Below are positions 54,645 through 63,906 of a stretch of 64,000 nt of DNA, one piece after another. The position numbers and the translations under genes were made by a program. Location: positions 239,107 to 303,106 of the forward strand of contig NZ_SSMQ01000004.1 of the NCBI RefSeq assembly GCF_005144585.1. The letters run 5' to 3'. The notes under the pieces are model-generated. The model ran no database searches. It was not told where the DNA came from and saw only the letters and a list, made by a program, of their open reading frames with translations. Each line of letters opens with the position of its first letter. The first letter of the stretch is position 1. This stretch comes from Polyangium fumosum. Lineage in GTDB: Bacteria > Myxococcota_A > Polyangia > Polyangiales > Polyangiaceae.

Positions 54645-55235
54645 ATGCCCAACGTAGCGATCATCTATTATTCGTCGACCGGGACCAACCACGCCATGGC
54701 GCAGGCCGTGGGCGAAGGCGCGAGCACGGCGGGGGCCGAGGTCCGCGTCCGCCTCGTCGCCGAAACCGCGCCCGACGCGGCCATCGATCGGAACCCCGCG
54801 TGGCGCGCGTTCCTCGACAAAACGAAGGACGAGCCGAAGGCCTCGCTCGAAGACCTCGACTGGGCCGACGCCGTCGTCATCGGCACGCCCACGCGCTTCG
54901 GCAACGTGTCGTCGCAGATGAAGTCGTTCATCGACACGGCGGGCGGGCTCTGGTTCCAGGGCAAACTTGCGAACAAGGTGTATTCGGGGTTCACCTCGGC
55001 GCAGAACGCAAATGGCGGCCAGGAATCGACGCTGCTCGCGCTTTACAACACGTTCTACCACTGGGGCGGCGTCATCGTGACACCGGGCTACACCGATTCG
55101 CTCGTGTTCGCGTCCGGCGGCAACCCCTACGGCCCCTCCGTCACGGCGAACGGCGCGCCCACCGAGCACGACATCGCGCACGCGAAGTACCTCGGCAAGC
55201 GCGTCGCCGAAATGGCGAAGAAGATCCGCGGCTGA
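54645..55235 (+). CDS. wrbA: WrbA-type NAD(P)H:quinone oxidoreductase
   Basis: A 196-residue flavodoxin-like protein. FMN-binding loop YYSSTGTNHAMA at residues 8-19, then IGTPTRFGNVSSQMKSF (about 86-102) and GGQESTLLALYNTFYHWGG (about 125-143), the WrbA signature. It reduces quinones by two electrons, avoiding semiquinone radicals. Downstream of pirin under the same sigma-54 promoter, which together with a XylR-type activator suggests a quinone or aromatic stress response. Confidence 0.9.
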   Translation: MPNVAIIYYSSTGTNHAMAQAVGEGASTAGAEVRVRLVAETAPDAAIDRNPAWRAFLDKTKDEPKASLEDLDWADAVVIGTPTRFGNVSSQMKSFIDTAGGLWFQGKLANKVYSGFTSAQNANGGQESTLLALYNTFYHWGGVIVTPGYTDSLVFASGGNPYGPSVTANGAPTEHDIAHAKYLGKRVAEMAKKIRG

Positions 55236-55459
55236 CGACGCGCCGCTCCATGCTGCGCCGCAGCACGCACACCTGGCGTCCTTTTGCAGTGCGGCAATTG
55301 CTCCCCTTCCGACACTTCTTCGCAGCCGCAGCATCAAACGGACCTCCCGGTTCGAACGATGCTTGAAAACCCCTCAGATCATCGATAGGCATGGACGACC
55401 CGCACTTGCTGCGGTCGCACAACCGGGGCTCCCCGGCGGGCGCTGCCCAGGAGGTTTCC

Positions 55460-57508
55460 ATGCTGCAATCTTCGCTTCCACGTCGTTCGTTTGCGCTCAC
55501 GGCCCTCTTCGCGGCCCTCTCCGCCGTGGGCTGCGTGGCGTCGCCCGTCGAGGAGTTCGCTCCGGGCGACGAAGAGACCAACGAAGCCAGCTCCGACCTC
55601 ACGTTCATCTCCGATTACGAGGCCTATTTCGATCCCCCCGCGACCACGACGTTCTCGCAGAGCTACAAGCTCGTCGGCGCCATCACGCCCCCGAGCTGGT
55701 CCTGGGGCAAGATCGAGCTGCTCGAAGGGCGGCAGAAGTTCCGCACCGAGGGGTACAACCTGCGCACGGCGAAGGGCCGCTGGCAGGACACGTTCCAGGA
55801 CTCCACCTATCCCTTGCGCACCTACTTCGGCGCCCTGAACCAGCAGCTCGTCGACGGGTTCAACATCCAATACCAGAACACCTGCGCCGGCGCCGTCGGC
55901 TCGACCTCGGCCGCCGCTTGTCCGGACAAGGGCCCCACGCGCCCCGAGGCGCGCTTCGTGCTCCTGCATCACGGCCCGAAGACCGCGCTCGATCAGTGTG
56001 ACAAGACGAAGGCCCCGGTGCTGCTCGTGCACGGCGCCATGCAAAACGCGAACGTCTGGCTCCGGCCGAGCGGCGACGACGGCACGGGCAAGCTCTACCC
56101 CGGCATGACGCAGGCGACGGGCTTCGTGCAGGCGCTCGAGGCCGAAGGCTTCTGCACCTACGCCACGACCTTCGGCAACTTCCACGGCGACAACTTCAAC
56201 CAGGCCATTCACATCGCGAACGCGCTCTCGCGCATCCGCTCGCTCACGGGGAGGCCGAAGGTCAACCTCGTCGCCTGGAGCAAGGGCGTCGTCGCGGCGG
56301 ACCTCTACATGTCGAGCCCCGCGACCTGGACCGATTGGGGCCCGAAGTATTTCGAGCAGCTCGCGGCGCTCCAATCGCTCGGCGTCCCGAACTTCCGCAA
56401 GGACGTGCGCACGTACGTCGCGCTCTCCGGCCCGCACCTCGGCATCGACCTGAACTTCCGCCACCCGTTCAACCCGCTGCTCATCTACAGCACGGCGGAG
56501 AACGCGCCGCTCGGCCAGGGGCCCGTGACGTGGAGCTACATGTCCGCCGTGCAATGCGTGACGTGGGGCTATGCGGACTCGCCGAACGACATCTTCCCGA
56601 ACCCGTATGCCTACTCCGTCTGCGAGAACCGCGGCGGCACGTGGCTCGATTACTGGCGCCGCATTTACACGTCGAACATCACGGGCCTCGACACGACCGG
56701 CAAGCCCCTCGCGCCGAAGTCGCTGAAGACGCTGAACACGGAGCAAGGCGCCTCGTCGACGGGGTACTCGTTCGACAAGTACAACCTGGCCATGTGGGGC
56801 TCGGTCGACGACAAGGGCAAGCTCGTCTCGGCCTACCTCGGCCAGATGCAGGTCACCTACGATCTGCGCTCGTATTACCCGCTCCCGAACCGGCAGGACG
56901 ATCCGATCAGCTACGACTGGTCCACGCTCGACACGGACGAGACGAAATGGCGCGACTGGATCGCCATCAAGACCAACTACAACCCGGCGAACATCTTCGG
57001 CGGCGCCGGCTGGATCATGGACGACGCCGGGCACACGACCTGCCGCGCGACCGCGTACGATCCCGCGACTGCTTGCCGCGCGAAGCACCTCTACTACGAC
57101 AGCCTCACCGCGGAGTCGTATTCGCTCGGGTATGCGCAGTACAAGCTGATGGACGGCATTGGCATCAAGGCCGTCGCGGAGATGGGCGGCAACCTCATCG
57201 ATCGGCTCCGGGCGCGTGGCCTCAGCACGAGCCTCGATTACCTCTACGTGCTGCACGGCACCTCGGGCGGCACGAGCGGCCAGGTCTTCGAGATCGACGG
57301 CATGGCCTGCCCGACCTGTGATCCCAAGGGCGACGGCGTGCTCTTCGACGTCAGCATCGCGGCGCGGGATCAGCTCACGCAGGGCTGGACCAGCACGAAC
57401 AAGACGAACAAGTCGAAGCAGGAAGGCGTGCCCTACGGCCACCTCGAAGTCGGCGTGACGCCCGCCGTTTGGACGAAGATGATCACGCAGTTCAAGGCGC
57501 TGCCCTGA
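55460..57508 (+). CDS. Secreted lipase-like lipoprotein
   Basis: A 682-residue lipoprotein; AGGAGG precedes ATG 55460. Signal FALTALFAALSAVGC. The hydrolase core begins APVLLVHGAMQNANVW with the oxyanion strand and has the nucleophile elbow NLVAWSKGVVAADLY (Ala/Trp-Ser-Lys-Gly, an unusual elbow). YVALSGPHLGIDLNF follows as in triacylglycerol lipases. A late HGTSGGTSGQ and GHLEVGV carry possible catalytic His. It is long for a lipase, with a large C-terminal extension. Likely acts on lipid outside the cell. Confidence 0.75.
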   Translation: MLQSSLPRRSFALTALFAALSAVGCVASPVEEFAPGDEETNEASSDLTFISDYEAYFDPPATTTFSQSYKLVGAITPPSWSWGKIELLEGRQKFRTEGYNLRTAKGRWQDTFQDSTYPLRTYFGALNQQLVDGFNIQYQNTCAGAVGSTSAAACPDKGPTRPEARFVLLHHGPKTALDQCDKTKAPVLLVHGAMQNANVWLRPSGDDGTGKLYPGMTQATGFVQALEAEGFCTYATTFGNFHGDNFNQAIHIANALSRIRSLTGRPKVNLVAWSKGVVAADLYMSSPATWTDWGPKYFEQLAALQSLGVPNFRKDVRTYVALSGPHLGIDLNFRHPFNPLLIYSTAENAPLGQGPVTWSYMSAVQCVTWGYADSPNDIFPNPYAYSVCENRGGTWLDYWRRIYTSNITGLDTTGKPLAPKSLKTLNTEQGASSTGYSFDKYNLAMWGSVDDKGKLVSAYLGQMQVTYDLRSYYPLPNRQDDPISYDWSTLDTDETKWRDWIAIKTNYNPANIFGGAGWIMDDAGHTTCRATAYDPATACRAKHLYYDSLTAESYSLGYAQYKLMDGIGIKAVAEMGGNLIDRLRARGLSTSLDYLYVLHGTSGGTSGQVFEIDGMACPTCDPKGDGVLFDVSIAARDQLTQGWTSTNKTNKSKQEGVPYGHLEVGVTPAVWTKMITQFKALP

Positions 57509-57514
57509 TCCGGA

Positions 57515-58636
57515 TCAATACGGGTCTGCCGGGCTCGTCACGCCGTTCGCGGCGCTGAGGGGCTCGGCGGGCACGCTCGTTTCGCCCGACGGGAATTGCA
57601 GCGTATCCCCGGCCGCGAGCCGATGATACGATAGCCCAGAATACACGAGCGGCTTTCCGGCCTCGCAGCTCGTGGGCTTCTCGTTCGCCACCACGAGATA
57701 CACCTTCCCCTCCCCTATCACCTCGCCTTTGCCCTGGGCGTCGATCACGACCGCGGTCTGCTCGTCCACGCCGATCCCCTTGGCCTTCGGGGCCCAGCCG
57801 TCCGTGAGGATCCGCCCGAGGAAACCGACGAGGCGGCCCATCCGATCGCGGGGCACGAAATGGGAGTCCGTGATGAACCCGGCGAGCGGCGGGAATGCAA
57901 AGAAATCACGCTCCATCGTCATATAGACGTTGTACGGATCGAGCAGCGCCTCGTCCGAATAGACGCTGCCCTCGTGCGCGGCGAACACGAACTCGCCGAG
58001 CACGGCACAACCCGCGCTCGTCCCGCCGACGATGCCGCCGCGCTGCCAGACCGAGGCGATCGCCGAGGCGAGGGCCGTGCCGCGCCAGAAGGTCACGTAA
58101 TCGGACTGATCGCCGCCAGCGAGGAAGATGCCCTCGGCGTGCTCGACGCGCCATTTCACGTAGTCGCTGTTCGCGAGCTCCTTGCTCGTGACGAGCATCG
58201 TCTCGACCGAATCCGAGGCGCTGAGCTCCTGCAGATACTCGTTGTACCCGTCGGCGCCCGAGGCCCGAAGGACGACGACGTCACCGCCCGCGATGCGCGG
58301 CTTCCACCAAGTGAATGCGGCGTCCACGTCCGTCGAGCCGCCCATCAAGATGAGGCCCGGCCCTGCGGGGGTCACGTCCGCGTCCGCGTCGTTGCCCGTC
58401 ACGTAATGCTCGAGCCCCGCGGGCGGCTCGGGGCTCACGGCGTTGCCGCCCGCGCCCCCGCTCCCGCCTGCGCCGCCACTTCCGCCCCCGCCCCCGCTTC
58501 CGCCTGCGCCGCCACTTCCGCCTGCGCCGCCACTTCCGCCTGCGCCCCCGCTCCCATTTCCTTCTCCGCCCCCGCAACCGGCGAGCAGCAGGAGGACGAC
58601 CAGCGAGGCAGCGAGTTTTCCGGTTCGCGTCAGCAT
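57515..58636 (-). CDS. Cyanophycinase-like (S51) lipoprotein
   Basis: A 373-residue lipoprotein (SLVVLLLLAGC) with a GGSGGAGGSGG linker of about 45 residues. The type-1 glutamine-amidotransferase-like fold has LILMGGSTDVD, LAGGDQSDYV and the nucleophile in GGTSAGCAVLGE, the S51 signature used by cyanophycinase. It likely cleaves cyanophycin-like Asp-Arg dipeptides outside the cell. It converges on the lipase gene with six bases between. Confidence 0.85.
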   Translation of the reverse strand: MLTRTGKLAASLVVLLLLAGCGGGEGNGSGGAGGSGGAGGSGGAGGSGGGGGSGGAGGSGGAGGNAVSPEPPAGLEHYVTGNDADADVTPAGPGLILMGGSTDVDAAFTWWKPRIAGGDVVVLRASGADGYNEYLQELSASDSVETMLVTSKELANSDYVKWRVEHAEGIFLAGGDQSDYVTFWRGTALASAIASVWQRGGIVGGTSAGCAVLGEFVFAAHEGSVYSDEALLDPYNVYMTMERDFFAFPPLAGFITDSHFVPRDRMGRLVGFLGRILTDGWAPKAKGIGVDEQTAVVIDAQGKGEVIGEGKVYLVVANEKPTSCEAGKPLVYSGLSYHRLAAGDTLQFPSGETSVPAEPLSAANGVTSPADPY

Positions 58637-58671
58637 CCCCCCCGAATACCCGCGTCACGAGCACACGTCAA

Positions 58672-58768
58672 TCTGCGACGCAGACTACACAGTATCTCCC
58701 CCCACACACTATCATCCGTCATGACGGACGAGCAGTAAATTTCACTGGACACGTCCGTTATAGCGGAC
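58672..58768. promoter_or_regulatory. Cluster of three palindromes upstream of the sulfate operon
   Basis: TCTGCGACGCAGA (58672-58684), TCCGTCATGACGGA (58715-58728) and GTCCGTTATAGCGGAC (58753-58768). The last two share the half-site TCCGT/ACGGA-like; the third ends two bases before the ATG of the binding protein, so a bound repressor could block translation or transcription start. They lie in the divergent region with the cyanophycinase-like gene. Confidence 0.65.
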
Positions 58769-58770
58769 AT

Positions 58771-59829
58771 ATGCTCCTCATCGTGGCGCACAATCCGACG
58801 GGTGGGAGGGCGGACCGACGCACGGCGATCACCGCCTTGATCGTAGGCGCGCTCGGGCTCTTGGCCTGCGGCAAGTCCCAACCCGGGGGCGCGGCCCAGG
58901 AGGTCGAGCTCCTGAACGTCTCGTACGACCCGACCCGGGAGCTCTGGCGGGACCTGAACGAAAAGTTCATCGCCGCCTACGAAAAAGAATCGGGCACGAA
59001 GGTCACCCTCAAGCAATCCCACGGCGGCTCCAGCACGCAGGCCCGGGCCGTCATCGACGGACTCGAAGCCGACGTCGTCACGCTCGCCTCCTACCTCGAT
59101 ACCGACGCCATCAGCAAAAAGGGCCTCATCCAGCCGAACTGGATCGACAAGCTCCCTTCCCGCTCCTTGCCGTACACGTCCACGGTCATCTTCGTGGTGC
59201 GAAGGGGCAATCCGAAGGGAATCAAGGATTGGCCGGACCTCATCAAGCCCGGCGTCGAGGTGATCACGCCGAACCCGAAAACCTCGGGCAACGGCTACCT
59301 CTCCTTCTTCAGCGCGTGGGGCTCCGTCGTCCTGCGCGGCGGCTCGCGGGACGACGCGATCCAGTACGTCACGCAATTGTACAAGCAGGTCCCCGTCCTC
59401 GATTCCGGCGCGCGCGGCGCGACCACCACGTTCGTCCAGAAGAAGCTCGGCGACGTCCACCTGGCCTGGGAAAACGAAGCCCACCTCGAAGTGCGCGAAG
59501 CGAAGGGCGAGCTCGAGCTCGTGTATCCGCCCATCAGCATCCGCGCCGAGCCCCACGTGGCCATCGTCGACGGCAACGTCGATCGCAAGAACACCCGCAA
59601 AGCCGCGGAGGCGTATCTCAAGTTCGCCTATACCGCCGAGGGGCAAGAGATCGCCGCGAAGCACTTCTACCGGCCGACGAACGAGGCCATTCTCAAGAAA
59701 CACGCCGCGACCTTCCCGGAACTCCGGCTCTTCGCCATCACCGAGATCGCGAAGGACTTCCCCGACGCGCACAAGCAATTCGTCGGCGAGGGCGGCGTCT
59801 TCGACACCATCTACAGCCCGAAGAAGTAG
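58771..59829 (+). CDS. sbp: Sulfate ABC transporter substrate-binding lipoprotein
   Basis: A 352-residue binding protein with a lipoprotein signal (IVGALGLLAC). It shows the Sbp/CysP pattern: LLNVSYDPTRELW, SHGGSSTQARAVIDGLEADVVTL, NPKTSGNGYLSF and a closing region with FRPTNEAI-like words (printed FYRPTNEAI). It captures sulfate or thiosulfate in the periplasm for the permeases. Six bases separate it from the next gene. Confidence 0.95.
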   Translation: MLLIVAHNPTGGRADRRTAITALIVGALGLLACGKSQPGGAAQEVELLNVSYDPTRELWRDLNEKFIAAYEKESGTKVTLKQSHGGSSTQARAVIDGLEADVVTLASYLDTDAISKKGLIQPNWIDKLPSRSLPYTSTVIFVVRRGNPKGIKDWPDLIKPGVEVITPNPKTSGNGYLSFFSAWGSVVLRGGSRDDAIQYVTQLYKQVPVLDSGARGATTTFVQKKLGDVHLAWENEAHLEVREAKGELELVYPPISIRAEPHVAIVDGNVDRKNTRKAAEAYLKFAYTAEGQEIAAKHFYRPTNEAILKKHAATFPELRLFAITEIAKDFPDAHKQFVGEGGVFDTIYSPKK

Positions 59830-59835
59830 CCGCGG

Positions 59836-60660
59836 ATGGCGAGCGTGAACCGAAGGGTGCTCCCGGGTTTCTCCCTGACCCTGGGGTATACGGTCTTTTA
59901 CCTCGGCCTCCTCGTGCTCCTGCCGATCACGGCCGTCTTCGTCAAAGCCAGCTCGCTCTCGCTGCACGATTTCTTGGGCGCGGTTTGGACCGAGCGCGCG
60001 CGCGCCGCCTATCTCCTGACCTTCGGGACCTCGTTCCTCGCGGCTCTCACGAACGTCGTCCTCGGCGCGCTCCTCGCCTGGGTGCTCACACGATACACGT
60101 TCCCGGGCAAACGTATCCTCGACGCGCTCGTCGACCTGCCCCTGGCGCTGCCGACCGCCGTCGGCGGCCTCGTCTACGCGAGCCTGTACGTGGAGAATGG
60201 CTGGCTCGGCCGCCATCTCGTCCCCCTCGGGATCCGCGGCGCGTATACAAGGCTCGGGATCGTGCTCGTCCTGGTCTTCGTCGGCCTGCCTTTCGTCGTG
60301 CGGACCGTGCAGCCCGTCCTGGAAGACCTCGATCCGGAGACCGAAGAAGCCTCCTCTTCCCTCGGGGCTACACGCTGGCAGACGTTCGCCTTCGTGATCC
60401 TTCCGACGCTGGTTCCCGCATTGATCACGGGGTTTGCCCTCGCGTTCGCCCGTTCCATCGGCGAATACGGATCGGTCGTCTTCATCTCGGGCAACATGCC
60501 GTTCAAGACCGAGATCGCCCCCATTTTGATCGTCGCCCGCCTGGAGGAGTTCGCGTATGGCGAGGCGACGGCCATCGCGGTCGTGCTGCTCGTCATTTCG
60601 TTCTCGATGCTGCTCGTGGTCAACCTCCTGGAGAGCTGGAGCCGGCGCCATGACCGTTGA
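59836..60660 (+). CDS. cysT: Sulfate ABC transporter permease CysT/CysU
   Basis: A 274-residue inner-membrane permease with about six helices. The EAA loop is EEASSSLGATRWQTF and membrane segments include GYTVFYLGLLVLLPITAVF and ALVDLPLALPTAVGGL. It pairs with CysW and the CysA ATPase to import sulfate. Eleven bases overlap the next gene. Confidence 0.95.
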   Translation: MASVNRRVLPGFSLTLGYTVFYLGLLVLLPITAVFVKASSLSLHDFLGAVWTERARAAYLLTFGTSFLAALTNVVLGALLAWVLTRYTFPGKRILDALVDLPLALPTAVGGLVYASLYVENGWLGRHLVPLGIRGAYTRLGIVLVLVFVGLPFVVRTVQPVLEDLDPETEEASSSLGATRWQTFAFVILPTLVPALITGFALAFARSIGEYGSVVFISGNMPFKTEIAPILIVARLEEFAYGEATAIAVVLLVISFSMLLVVNLLESWSRRHDR

Positions 60661-61765
60661 GACGACGGAGGTCCGCGACGCGCCTCGAACGCGGGCCGCG
60701 GCGACGAAAATCCGGCGGGCGCAGCAGGATCCCGCGTGGCTGCGATGGATCCTCACCGGGCTCGCCATCGCCGTCGTCGTCGTGCTCATCGTCCTTCCCG
60801 TGCTCCACGTATTCGCCGGGGCGCTGGCCGAGGGCGCGGGGGTTTACTGGAAAAACCTCGTCGAAGATCCCGACACGCGCCACGCCATCGGCCTGACGCT
60901 CACGGTCGTGCCCATCGCGGTCGCGGCAAACGTGGTCTTCGGCGTCGCGGCGGCCTGGGCGATCGCGCGGTTTTCCTTCCCGGGACGAACCTTGCTCACG
61001 GCCCTGATCGACCTGCCCTTCTCGGTCTCCCCCGTCGTCGCCGGGCTCATGTTCGTGCTGATCTTCGGCCTCCAGGGCTATTTCGGGGCCTTCTTGCGCC
61101 GCGACGGGTACGCGATCATGCCGTACCTCGTCTCGGCCCTCCTCGTCCTCCTCCTCGCCGTCGCTTCTTTCGTCTTTCGGCCGAGCCAAAGGCGCGCGCG
61201 TCGCGGCCTTTGGAAAACGCCTCCCCTCGGCCTGGCCCTCGCAGGCGCCACGGTGTTCGTGTTGCTCGTCCTCGCGCAACAGGCCCTCGGCGTGTGGCCC
61301 ACGAACAAAAGCCTCAAGATCATCTTCGCCACGCCGGGGCTCGTCCTGGCGACCGCCTTCGTCACGTTTCCTTTCGTGGCGCGCGAGCTCATCCCTGTGA
61401 TGAACGCCATCGGCGCGGACGAGGAGCTCGCGGCGCTGAGCCTCGGGGCGAACGGCTGGCAAATGTTCTGGCACGTGACGGTGCCGAACGTGAAATGGGG
61501 GCTCGTGTACGGCATCATCTTGTGCAACGCCCGCGCCATGGGCGAGTTTGGCGCGGTGTACGTCGTCTCCGGGCACATCGCTGGGGAGACCGACACCATG
61601 CCGCTCCGGATCGAAAAGCTGTTCCAGGAATACAACATGCCGGGATCCTTCGCGGTCGCGTCCGTGCTGACGCTGCTCGCCATCGTGACGCTCGTCGTCA
61701 AGCGCAAGCTCGAGGATCGCATCCCGGCACCCGAGCAAGGCCGCCGCACGGGGGCGCATCCATGA
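60650..61765 (+). CDS. cysW: Sulfate ABC transporter permease CysW with extra insertion
   Basis: A 371-residue permease, against about 290 usual. It has [17 protein letters not shown] and the EAA loop [15 protein letters not shown]. Between them, roughly residues 150-220, lies an extra block with two additional hydrophobic segments ([17 protein letters not shown] and [16 protein letters not shown]) separated by a basic loop. The C-terminus overlaps the cysA start (ATGA). Confidence 0.9.
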   Translation: MTVETTEVRDAPRTRAAATKIRRAQQDPAWLRWILTGLAIAVVVVLIVLPVLHVFAGALAEGAGVYWKNLVEDPDTRHAIGLTLTVVPIAVAANVVFGVAAAWAIARFSFPGRTLLTALIDLPFSVSPVVAGLMFVLIFGLQGYFGAFLRRDGYAIMPYLVSALLVLLLAVASFVFRPSQRRARRGLWKTPPLGLALAGATVFVLLVLAQQALGVWPTNKSLKIIFATPGLVLATAFVTFPFVARELIPVMNAIGADEELAALSLGANGWQMFWHVTVPNVKWGLVYGIILCNARAMGEFGAVYVVSGHIAGETDTMPLRIEKLFQEYNMPGSFAVASVLTLLAIVTLVVKRKLEDRIPAPEQGRRTGAHP

Positions 61766-62820
61766 GCATCCGCATCCAGGGTGTATCGAAGAACTTCGGC
61801 AGCTTCCAGGCCCTCGCCGACGTCAGCCTCGACGTCCCGAGCGGCTCGCTCCTCGCCCTGCTCGGCCCGTCCGGCTCGGGGAAAACCACGCTTTTACGGA
61901 TCATCGCAGGCCTGGAGGTCGCCGATCGGGGCACGGTCCTGCACCACGACGAGAACATCACCGAATACGAGGCCCGTGATCGAAAGGTGGGCTTCGTCTT
62001 CCAGCATTATGCCCTGTTCCGGCACATGACGATCGCCGAGAACATCGGGTATGGGCTGCGCGTGCGCGGGGTGCCGAAGCAGGAAAGACAAGTCCGGGTC
62101 GACGAGCTCCTCAAGTTGATCCGCCTCGACGGCCTTGGATCACGGTATCCAGCGCAGCTCTCCGGCGGGCAGCGGCAACGCGTCGCCCTCGCCCGCGCGC
62201 TCGCGGCGCGTCCGAACGTCCTTTTGCTCGACGAGCCGTTCGGCGCGCTCGACGCCAAGGTACGCACCGAACTCCGGCAATGGCTCCGCAAGCTCCACGA
62301 GGAGATTCAGGTCACGAGCGTCTTCGTCACGCACGACCAGGAAGAGGCCTTCGAGGTCGCCGATCACGTGGTCATTATGAACGAAGGACGCATCGAGCAG
62401 GTGGGCACGCCCGCCGAGGTATTCGAGCGCCCCGCGAATGCGTTCGTCATGGACTTCCTCGGCAACGTCAACGTCTTCCACGGCCGCGTCGAGCGGGGTC
62501 GGGCCGTCGTCTCCGGCCTCACGGTGGCCTATCCCGATTATCCGCACCCCGAGGCGCGGGACGCCGCCGTGTACGTGCGTCCGCACGAGCTCGAAGTCGA
62601 GCGAAGCCCCACCGAGGCAGGCAGCCTCGCGGCGAAGGTCCTGCACGTCAATCCGACCGGATCCCGGACCAAGGTAGAGCTCCGCGCGCTTGATTCGAAC
62701 CAGTTGATCAACGTGGAGCTCACGCCCGAGCGTCTCACCGAGCTCGGCTTGAAATCGGGCGACACCGTCCACGTCGCGCCGCGCAGGGTGCGCGTCTTCG
62801 TGCCCGATTACGAGATCTGA
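61762..62820 (+). CDS. cysA: Sulfate ABC transporter ATPase CysA
   Basis: A 352-residue ATPase: Walker [10 protein letters not shown] (about residues 35-43), ABC signature [15 protein letters not shown], Walker [12 protein letters not shown], switch His in VTHDQEEA, and a C-terminal TOBE-like domain ([13 protein letters not shown]). It powers sulfate import with CysT/CysW. It is followed 37 bases later by a sigma-54 activator. Confidence 0.95.
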   Translation: MSIRIQGVSKNFGSFQALADVSLDVPSGSLLALLGPSGSGKTTLLRIIAGLEVADRGTVLHHDENITEYEARDRKVGFVFQHYALFRHMTIAENIGYGLRVRGVPKQERQVRVDELLKLIRLDGLGSRYPAQLSGGQRQRVALARALAARPNVLLLDEPFGALDAKVRTELRQWLRKLHEEIQVTSVFVTHDQEEAFEVADHVVIMNEGRIEQVGTPAEVFERPANAFVMDFLGNVNVFHGRVERGRAVVSGLTVAYPDYPHPEARDAAVYVRPHELEVERSPTEAGSLAAKVLHVNPTGSRTKVELRALDSNQLINVELTPERLTELGLKSGDTVHVAPRRVRVFVPDYEI

Positions 62821-62857
62821 ACCTCCCGCGTCCTTCCGCCCGATAGCCGAGGAAACG

Positions 62858-63877
62858 ATGGACATGAGCGAATTCGTGATCGGAGAATCCGCCGGGCTCA
62901 AGCCGGTGATGGAGCGCGTCCTTCAGGTCGCGCCCACGAACGCGCCGGTGCTCGTGCTGGGCGAGACCGGCTCCGGGAAGGAGGTCATCGCCCGGGCCAT
63001 CCACGCGCGATCGCGGCGCGCGCAGGGCCCCGTGGTGCGCGTCAATTGCGGCGCCATTCCCTCGGAGCTCATCGATTCGGAGCTCTTCGGCCACGAGCGC
63101 GGGGCGTTCACCGGCGCCGTGGGCACGCGCAAAGGCTGGTTCGAGCGCGCGGACGGCGGCACGCTTTTCCTGGACGAGGTCGGCGAGCTGCCGCGCGCAG
63201 CGCAGGTGCGCCTCCTGCGCGTGCTCCAGGAGAGCACGATCGAGCGGGTCGGCGGGCACGAGACCATCCACGTGGACGTGCGTATCGTCGCGGCCACCCA
63301 TCGTCACCTCGAAAGCATGGTGGCCGAAGGGACGTTCCGGGAAGACCTCTGGTATCGCCTGAGCGTCTTCCCCATTCGATTGCCCGCGCTGCGGGATCGC
63401 ATGGAGGACCTCCCGTCGCTCGCGGCCCATTTCGCCGAGCGCGCGGGCAAACGCCTCGGCGGCCCTGGGCTCACGCCGACGGCCGCCGACCTCGAGCTGC
63501 TCCGCCACTACGCCTGGCCGGGCAACGTCCGCGAGCTCGCGACCGTGATCGAACGCGGCGCGATCCTCGGCAATGGCAAGCGGCTCGAACTCGCGGCCGC
63601 GCTCGGGGGCCCGACCGTAAAACCGCCCTCGCGCCCCCCCGCCGCGGAAGCGCTCCACGACGCGGAAGAAATCGTGACCCTCGACGAGGCGACGGCCGCA
63701 CACATTCGACGCGCCCTCGCCGCGCGCGGCGGCCGCATCGAGGGCCCGTTTGGCGCGGCGCGCCTGCTCGGCATCAACCCGCACACGCTGCGCGCGCGCA
63801 TGCGCAAGCTCGGCATCGAGTGGTCGCACTTCCGCGAACCTTCCGCGGGACCCGCCTCGATGCAGCCGAATCGCTAG
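62858..63877 (+). CDS. Sigma-54 activator without sensor domain
   Basis: A 339-residue enhancer-binding protein starting directly with the AAA+ module: VLGETGSGKEV Walker A, the standard GAFTGA loop (ERGAFTGAV), [13 protein letters not shown]alker B and a Fis-type helix-turn-helix (GAARLLGINPHTLRARMRKL). GAGG precedes ATG 62858. It lacks a receiver or other N-terminal input domain, so it may be always active or controlled by a partner. It shares the operon with the sulfate transporter. Confidence 0.9.
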   Translation: MDMSEFVIGESAGLKPVMERVLQVAPTNAPVLVLGETGSGKEVIARAIHARSRRAQGPVVRVNCGAIPSELIDSELFGHERGAFTGAVGTRKGWFERADGGTLFLDEVGELPRAAQVRLLRVLQESTIERVGGHETIHVDVRIVAATHRHLESMVAEGTFREDLWYRLSVFPIRLPALRDRMEDLPSLAAHFAERAGKRLGGPGLTPTAADLELLRHYAWPGNVRELATVIERGAILGNGKRLELAAALGGPTVKPPSRPPAAEALHDAEEIVTLDEATAAHIRRALAARGGRIEGPFGAARLLGINPHTLRARMRKLGIEWSHFREPSAGPASMQPNR

Positions 63878-63906
63878 AGCAACAAACGGTTCAATTCCAC
63901 CTGAAG

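Noticed and set aside
55263..55290. Possible sigma-54 site before the lipase-like gene
   Set aside because: TGGCG and TTGC are 11 bases apart rather than 12, and far from the start.
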